From contig JALDNG010000954.1 of NCBI GenBank assembly GCA_024349245.1, positions 90,206-154,205 on the forward strand: a stretch of DNA of 64,000 nucleotides. The letters are read 5' to 3'. Of the stretch, positions 56,101 to 64,000 are shown one piece after another (the first letter of the stretch is position 1; each line of letters opens with the position of its first letter). A program made the translations under genes and the position numbers. The notes below the pieces were generated by a model. It made no database searches. It was given only the letters and a program-made list of their open reading frames with translations, and was not told where the DNA came from. The DNA is from Neodontobutis hainanensis (taxonomy: Eukaryota > Chordata > Actinopteri > Gobiiformes > Odontobutidae).

Positions 56101-57778
56101 ATATCTCTTTTATGTACTAAAAATTTAATATCAATAATTATGTAACGTTGATCTCAATTTCCAAAACTAGTTTTTCAATTGAAACTAATTATTCAAGTTA
56201 TCCGTTATAAGACCAATAATAAACATAATTTTAATTGAATTAAAATATTTTATTAATTTTTTATTTATCAATATTATATATATATACTATTTGACATCTT
56301 TTATAAATTTTTAAAAATTAGTGAATAAATGCCTTCAATACGAAAACACAACTCTACTAATAAAAGGTATAATGGATAATACAACGTTTTTTTAACTCAT
56401 AAAATCAAAATTTAAATTTTTTGTAAAAAATAAATATTCAATTCTTTATATACACCTATTTATTTTAAAAAATAATACAAATATATTTTTAAAATAAAAT
56501 TAGCAACATTCCATAACCCACAAAATAAGAAATGCCTAAGTCTCGAAGGTATTTTTGTTTGAATGTATATGATATTTAAGAAATATTTTTAAAATTAAAA
56601 ATAATAAAGCATGTGCAGATATCTCAATTTTTGTAGTTATTTGATAATTTCAATAAATAAACACAAATTTTTTTTTAAATATTTGATTTTTATATATTTT
56701 TAGAATCCTACCAGGAAAGTACTGGATACACAAGTAAATATATAATATTAAAATAATAAAATACTGGTTTTAATAATTTGAAAAATATAAATAATTTAAT
56801 GTTTTCTTCTTTTCATAAAAATTGTTTAAATTTTATTTTGAGACTTTAATATAATTTTTTAGCAAGATGTGATGAAACATATTTTCAAAGCAGAATAACT
56901 GGAAAAGGTATAAAATTTAGTTTATTTTTTTAAGCTGATATTTATTCAATAAATAATTTGTTAAAAATTAATAATTTACCTAAAATGATTGTACATCAAA
57001 CATAAATTGTTAAATCAAAACAGTATCAAATAGATTTAGTATCTATGTATATTATTTCATATAATGTGTTCAATGAATCAAAGAGGAAATCTTATTTAAA
57101 TATTTTAACACATAGGAATTTATTTTGTCTATTGCTCACCATTGAGTCAAAGAGCGAATGGTAAATAATATTATAAATTGAAATACTTTTCCAATATATC
57201 AATCTAATTATAACAAAAATTTCTTTAATTCGTGAATTTGAAATCATCATATATTATTAATTTCAAACCATCTTATAATATGATTATTCTATATTTTAAT
57301 ATATATTGTTAAAATTAAATAATATAATTATATTAATGCATAGTTATAATGAAATACTGTGATATTTCAAAAACAATATTTACTAAAAATAATAATTTAC
57401 AATATTTAAGAAATGATAAAATTTTTATTATTTTTAAATAAAAATTTTATCAAAGAATTGATCTCATCTTAAAAATACTATTTGAGATTTTTTAATAAAT
57501 TTACTTTGATACAACTATCTAGTTTTAATCCAATAAATGATAATTTTTAATTTTATATTACAGCATTTTTTTAAATTTACACTGATATTTAAAAATTTTA
57601 AATGTATATGAAATAAATTTTATAAATCATATCAATTCTTTTATAATGTACAAAATATAAATTTTTAAATAAATTTTTAATAAATATAATATACAGTTTT
57701 TATACATATATAAATTTACTAAAAATAAAATAAATTTTTATAATTTTAGAAAATTATGCAAATAATGCTGAAAATTAA
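50125..57778 (+). CDS. Gene B: microexon gene with ten Cys-x17/18/21-Cys modules
   Basis: Exons: 50125-50160 (unsure), 51105-51149, 51285-51326, 51611-51655, 51828-51872, 52273-52317, 52466-52510, 52891-52935, 53080-53124, 53313-53339, 53507-53551, 53690-53755, 54123-54167, 54346-54387, 54603-54644, 54815-54859, 55005-55031 (unsure), 55225-55269, 55415-55465, 55575-55583 (unsure), 56322-56366, 56504-56548, 56704-56733, 56863-56907, 57116-57160, 57750-57778 (TAA 57776-57778). All are phase 1, all donors GTA, most acceptors TAG. Cys contexts by pair: DEIC/DNFTHFC, GDC/VKKNTLC, DSC/EKYPKDC, GNLC/EKYFLSC, EQC/RISRVTC, KKC/ATFPIIC, KYC/ESTITPC, MC/VNETVDC, VNKC/NPQNKKC, TRC/GIYFVYC. The product is about 355 residues with about 20 Cys, without the missing N-terminus. 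Exons from 54123 onward are collinear with gene A. A secreted role is inferred from Cys content only. Confidence 0.87.
55005..55031 (+). CDS. Candidate optional exon of gene B
   Basis: A 27-nt phase-1 segment (ETKCFIRYL) between TAAAG and GTAAAA. It lies at the position that corresponds to the gene A exon 1172-1216. It would add an unpaired Cys. Confidence 0.35.
55545..55583 (+). CDS. Degenerate spacer exon of gene B
   Basis: An in-phase stretch DCEQNYPLIKDSK ends at a good GTAAGA donor (55584) but has no AG acceptor upstream that keeps the frame open. The only usable acceptor, TAAAG at 55570-55574, leaves a 9-nt exon (55575-55583). The gene A counterpart is the 30-nt exon 1734-1763. Either a 9-nt microexon is used or an ancestral exon has lost its splice site. 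Confidence 0.4.
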
Positions 57779-57886
57779 ATACAAGGCGAAAATCTAAGAA
57801 GCTTTTGCGAATTTTAAGAACGCTTTTAGTTTAAATTTTTGCATTTTGAAATGCTTTTATAAATTTATTTATCATCTTAAAAGATT

Positions 57887-57892
57887 AATAAA
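57887..57892 (+). promoter_or_regulatory. Poly(A) signal of gene B (AATAAA)
   Basis: AATAAA lies 109 nt after the gene B stop and is followed within a few bases by a GT-rich stretch (TGTGTTTCTG), the usual arrangement of an animal cleavage and polyadenylation site. The transcript is expected to end near 57905-57915. Confidence 0.6.
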
Positions 57893-57919
57893 ATGTGTTT
57901 CTGTAATTTTATATTATTT

Positions 57920-60900
57920 GAAATAATAAAATATTTCTGGATTACTAAAGGGTATGATTTGAACTATTGATGTAAGAAAGGATGAAAATATAAAACTCAT
58001 ACAAATTCACAAAAAAAATTCATAATAATTAAATTAAATTTATTTATATTATTCCATTTAAAATTTAATGCGCTCAATTCCAATTTTATTAGACAATATT
58101 GGTAAGTTTTATTTCAAAAAGATATTAAATTTTACAATAACCATATATGAATTTAACTTATAGACATCAATTGTAGTTAAATATTAAATATGTATATCTA
58201 AGCTATGCTATAAAAACCTCTTTAGAAAATAACAGAAAATACATTATACTTGACATCACTCTTATAGATATGAATTTTCATATTATTTACATAAATGTTT
58301 TTAACATTTATACACAATTATCGATTACTTAATTGATATTGATGATAGATTTAATTCGGCTCAAAATTTACTGTTTTTATTTTATCGTAATTTCAATAAT
58401 ATTCTTTATTTGTAACATTAAAACGACAAAATAATGTTGGATATTATCGTGAATTCATGTCAATTATATTGAACATATATTGTTTGTTGTAAGTGTCATA
58501 ATTAAATTTTACTATACCATTTATTTTACAAAAATTTTTATATCTCTCACATTAAAATTTATCAGGAAAATTATGTGTATAAATTTGAAGTTATATAAAA
58601 ATGAAATGAAAATTGTTATTTTTCGATTTTCATAACTCTTATTTTTTGAATGTTCAGAAATTCTACAACTTTAAAATTTTAAATCATAATAACGATGTTT
58701 ATTATACTAATTTAAATATATATTTAGTTGTTTATTCAAAATAATTTACATATTAATATTTATTGATGATTTTTATATTAATATTTAACATAACAAAATA
58801 ATGAGTCGATAAGCATAAAATATCTGATATTATTTAACTTTATAAAACCATTAATTTTAAATGAATAATTAAACAATGTTTGAATAAATTTTAAGATATA
58901 TCAAATAAAAATACAAATCAAATTATTATAAAGATTCATTTAAGATGATATAAACCTCTTTTATTGATAAATGATAAAATACTAAGATAAAAGATTTTAT
59001 GAAAAATTTTTTTCTTTGTTAAATGAAGTGTACAAACTTTTTTTGACATATCTAATGTCTAACCTTAAATTTATATGATACAAACTCTTGATATTATAAG
59101 ACATATTTTGAAATTGTATTATCTTGAATTGAGATTTTAATTTCAAATGTTAAATGCGTTCATTTTAATTCCATGTGTCCGAATACATTTGTTTTACCAA
59201 ATTATAATGAAATTTACTAGAATAATAGAATTAAATATATTATCAAACGTTTTAAATTTATTTGTATATCAGTTATGAAATAAACATAATTATTATAATT
59301 ATTGTTATTTTATATGTAAAATTTTTTAACTTAGTTTATGATATTATCTTCGTTCTATACAAATCGATAAAACTTTAGAATTAACAGGTTCAAAATATGA
59401 AGAAACTAAAATGTTTAATTATCGTTGTTTATTGTTTTATTTATAAAATGTCAACGTTTATTTTATATACAAAATTTTTATTATTAAATGGTAATATATC
59501 TTTGAAAAATAATTTTAATTTATGATATAAGTTAAAAAATTAACAAACTTAATTGACAAAATTAAAGAAACATCTAATCGTTATTTATAAAAAAATGATT
59601 TGATCTTATAGGTTGTTATAATCACAAAAGCTAACTTAAAATATGTGTTCTTTTTTGGAAAACGTGGTTTCAAATAGAAAAAGTATTTTATGAAATATAT
59701 GCTTTGAATAATGATTTTGTCAAAAAAGTATATTCTTTATCTAATTTTAAATAAAAAAGATTTTATTTAAACTGAGTTTTATAACAATTTTATAAATAAA
59801 AAAAATCAAATATACGACATATTTGTTGGCATTCTAAAATTTATCGAACAATTTGATCATGATAAAAGGAGAGTAAATATGTTTTGATGTCTATATTTAA
59901 ACATGAATTATTCTTAATCGATAAGATTTTTTAGAAACACATCTTTTAACATGTTTAGATATATCCATTATTATTTAAAATAATAACATTTTAATATTTG
60001 AATGGTTTATTTTTATAAAAATTAAAGCAAATTGTTTTTGTTTTATTTTATTTAGATAAACAAAAATATTATTGTAAATTATAAAACCATAGTTTTGAAA
60101 TACATTAAATAATTTTTTCAACTTAGTATCAAAGATAATAAGGTAATATAAAACGAAAAACTGTAAATTAAATATTTTTCATTCTAAAATTTTATTCAGA
60201 GTGAATAATTAAGTTTAAATATATTACATAAAAGAATGTAGAGTTTTAATCATTTTATTTTTAACATTAAAATTAATTTAATAATCATAGTAAATATTAA
60301 ATTAAAAAAAGTATTTAAAAAACGACTGTTCATCCTTCAATTTATCTTATTATAGATTTCTGATTTACCATGTTGGATGTTTTATTACTTTTCAAATAAA
60401 ATTATTTTATCATCAATATGATATTAAATAGATACAATATCAATGTATATTTTTAAATTTATACAATTTAAAATATCAATCAGAGAAAATTAATTGATAT
60501 TTCTTTGAAATCGTAAATAATTTTTCAAAATAAATATCTGCAATATTTTAAGTATTTCATAATTATGATTTTAATCAATTAATTAAATATTTGTTATAAA
60601 TAACATTAAAAACGTTCAATAAATATTTTTAAATAATAAATGTAAAAAAATTAATTTTTAAAATTTTATTTTGAATTATCAAATATAAATATCAAAATAT
60701 GATTAAAAATCTTTCCTATAATAATAATTTATTTAAAATATTTTTATCAAGGTAAAATATAACATTTATATGATATAAATTTAAAAATTTTACGAAATTA
60801 AATTGAATTATGATTCATATGGTATATATTTTATAAAATTATCAGGTTTCAATCATCATATAAGGCAAATAAAAAAAAATATTAATTTAATTATGATTGG

Positions 60901-63900
60901 TTTTATTTTATTCTAATTAATTATAATTTAATAAGTACTAAAGTTAATTATATATTTAATTATTTAAATTTTCATTAAACGTTTAATTAAGATAATAATT
61001 TCGATTAGATCAATTTTTTTAGAAATTTGATTTGAATAATATCTATTCTGTAATATATAATATTCATTGTGTGATTTTTAAAAATTTCTTTAAAAACGTC
61101 AATAAATATATTAATTATTATGTAAATTTAAAACAAATTCTTTTAAATAAAAATAATTACGAGTATTGAGAATTGCATTTATTTTTCTAAATTTATGTAT
61201 TTATAAACTATATATTTAGTAACATATTTATCATTACATATCAAATTGAAAAGAAAAAATATCATCCCATAATATAAATTTAAAATTTATTGTTTAAATA
61301 ATTTTTAAAGTGGTTAGATTGATAATTAATTCATTTATTACCAATTAAATATACATATACATTATTTACATTTTTAATTTCTTAAATTTTAAATTTCATT
61401 TGCATATAATATATTATTTATTATAAAAATAAATTTATAAATATTATGTTTGATAATTCATCGTAAATTTTTTGGTTGTTTTCGTCATTGTTTAGTCATA
61501 TTGAAAATTTTTATTTATTATATTCTTAAGTTATGTCTCTCAATTGTAAATACATAAATCATAAAATAATTAATTATAATACTTTTATAAATTCATTTAG
61601 AAAATAAATTTTAAAGTTGTGTATATATAATATCAATGAAGTAAGAATGTAAAAAAATCCAATTAAGAGATATATTCTGACATAAATATATCATATTTTT
61701 GATTTCAATATTCTGAATTATAATAGTAAATTTTCATTATATCGCTCAATCATAATACACTCAAATAAATTATTTTACATTTATTGTCTGTTTTAATTTA
61801 AAAACAAAATGGATTTAATGATTTTTATTACTCCTTATTTTTTGCTAAAATATAAAAATAAATTTAATATTTATGAAATTATTCATATATTATTTATGAA
61901 GTTAGATATCTATTATAAGATGTTCTTCAAATTGATTTATTTTTGTCAAGTACTTTCATAATTAAATTCAATTTTTTAAATTATGTTTTATGTTTTTGAT
62001 AGACATTTTTATACTTTATTTTTATTTTAAAAATATATAAAAATACAAATTATTTTGTTCAATACCATTGAGAACAAAGAGTTACAGATATTGCTCATTT
62101 GTATATTTTTATTTTTGGCAATTTGACAAATATAGTAAATCTCATCAACAAAAAATTAAAATAGTTGTGTAATGAATAAATTCTAAAAATATAATTAATA
62201 TTAAATTAATATATATTATTATCTTATGAAATTTTTCCTCGATTCTATAAAATGAATTATTTTAACATATGTTGTTACCTCGTATTTTAATATTTACATT
62301 TCATATTCATCTAATCAAATATTTTATTAATTTTATCTTATCATTTTTAATTCTATTTATAAATAATATAAAAGAAAATATTTTATTAAAGTATATTTTA
62401 CAAAATATTTCCTGTTATCTATATTCTACGATGATTTTGATTTGAACTTATTTTGATACATTTTTAATATTTTGATTAATATAAAAGATCTTTTAGTGTA
62501 TTTACAATTAAATTATATTTTTTATGAATTATAAATCAAATAAAAGTTAAATTCATTTCAATAAATCAAAATATTTCAAACTAATTTAATATATATTTAT
62601 AAAACATAATTTTTTTAATATTATTTAGAAGAAAAATTTTAATTTTTCGTTGAATTAAATTCTTGTAAATTAAAATTAAAAAATATTTTTATTCTTAAGT
62701 TGTGCTTGCATTTAATATGTTATATTTTTCAATAAGAATTTTAAATTTATTTTTAGTATACAAGCTTTTTTTTAAATAATATAGAAATTTTTGGCAATAT
62801 ATATCATATTTAAATTAAACAATTACATCGATAAAAATCCATTGAGGTTATTTTAATTAATCATACAGATAAGTCATTTTGAGAATATATTATCCCAATT
62901 TATTATTTATTTGATAATGCACTAAAAATATTAAAAAATACTATTTTATTTTATATATTTCGATGTTGATATCAAAAGTTATACAAATCAAACGAAACTA
63001 TTGTTATATCGTTTAGTATATGATATTTTTCCATTTTGTAAATAATATCTGATAATTTAAAAATTGAATAAAATAATCTTTTTTTCGTGAAAAAATATTT
63101 TTTAAATCTTACGTGTTATTCAAATTATTCATAATATGTTTAATTTAAACCATGTCCTAATTTTATCAAATTTAATAAATTTTTATTTCAAAATTAATAA
63201 AGAATATCATGAAACAGAATATGGTATTTAAATATAACGTTATAAAAAAAACTTAATTGTGATAATACTTAACTTCTTTTATTTAAAAATGCGAAGAAAA
63301 GATAAATTAGTTTTATTCTATAAATCAAAGATAGAATTGTCTACAACTTTGTGTTTCGTTATCTGTTACAAAATATATATTTTTTAATTTGTATGTTTTA
63401 AAATCTATTGTTTTTTATTGTATCAAAAAAATAAAAATACTTTGAAATCATTTATTTTAAAAATATAAAAGTTATAAATATATAAAATTCATAAATAAAT
63501 CAATGATAAAAATTTAAGATTCTAAATAAACACACAATATATTAAGCAGAAACAGTGAAAATCTGTTGGTTTTAATAAAAAACGAACATTTATACAAGAT
63601 TTTTTTATTCTATAATATCAACTGGATCATATAATTTACATATTTATAAATATCTTATTTCAAAATAAATTAGTTTATTGTTGATGTCAAGAAAAACCAT
63701 CAAAGGTTAAAGTTAAACAAAAATTATTCATTCAGAAAAATTATCTATAATCATAGGAAGAAAATGTAATACAAAAAATCAAAATAATTTATGTATAAAA
63801 ATCAGTTTTAAGTATTAAAATGATTTTATATTCTATTTGTAGTATACTCTGATGTTATAATACAATTTAGTGAAAAAAATTTATCGATATTAGTTTAAAA

Positions 63901-64000
63901 TCTTAATTCATTGTAAAAACATGCTATTACATTTCTGCACAATCGATTTATTTTTTTAATTCTTCAAATAAATGCGAATCAATTTTAAAACTAATGTTTT
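57920..64000. other. AT-rich sequence downstream of gene B
   Basis: No coding region, microexon series or repeat element is supported on either strand. One AG, 9-nt phase-1 run, GTAAGT pattern near 58092-58100 lies beyond the poly(A) signal and is most likely chance. Confidence 0.5.

Noticed and set aside
58092..58100. 9-nt phase-1 microexon with a GTAAGT donor
   Set aside because: It lies after the gene B stop and poly(A) signal; no continuation seen.

Overview
The window is eukaryotic nuclear DNA of extreme AT content. Introns and spacers look roughly 85% AT by eye, with short exons of clearly higher GC. There are no bacterial-style operons, ribosome binding sites, rRNA, tRNA or CRISPR arrays. 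The architecture suggests an animal, probably a parasitic or plant-feeding lineage, but the sequence alone cannot fix the taxon.

The main content is two paralogous plus-strand genes built from very small exons. Gene A is the 3' part of a gene cut by the left edge (exons 234-3791). Gene B is nearly whole (exons about 50125-57778). Nearly every exon is a multiple of three (mostly exactly 45 nt), starts and ends in phase 1, and ends at a GTA donor. Exons alternate between two kinds, one with Cys at residue 3-4 and one with Cys at residue 7. Each exon pair therefore encodes a Cys-x17/18-Cys module (x21 in one pair of each gene). I count ten modules in B and five in A. Exon order, Cys positions and most intron lengths match between the paralogs. 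This layout resembles aphid 'bicycle' effector genes, and more loosely schistosome micro-exon genes. The family link is inference. No signal-peptide exon was found for B, and A's start is outside the window.

The ~46 kb between the genes has no intact gene. It alternates between very AT-rich DNA (about 16.1-19, 22-31.5 and 36-43.4 kb) and less AT-rich blocks (about 3.8-16.1, 19-22, 31.5-36 and 43.5-48.4 kb). The less AT-rich blocks carry what look like decayed plus-strand reading frames, the clearest at 44595-45479 and 32173-35480. One Tc1/mariner-IS630 type DNA transposon (27484-28789) sits in the AT-rich part. It has perfect terminal inverted repeats ending at TA and a DD34E transposase broken by three single-base homopolymer insertions and one stop.

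Downstream of gene B there is a good AATAAA polyadenylation signal (57887-57892), then AT-rich sequence with nothing recognisable to the end.
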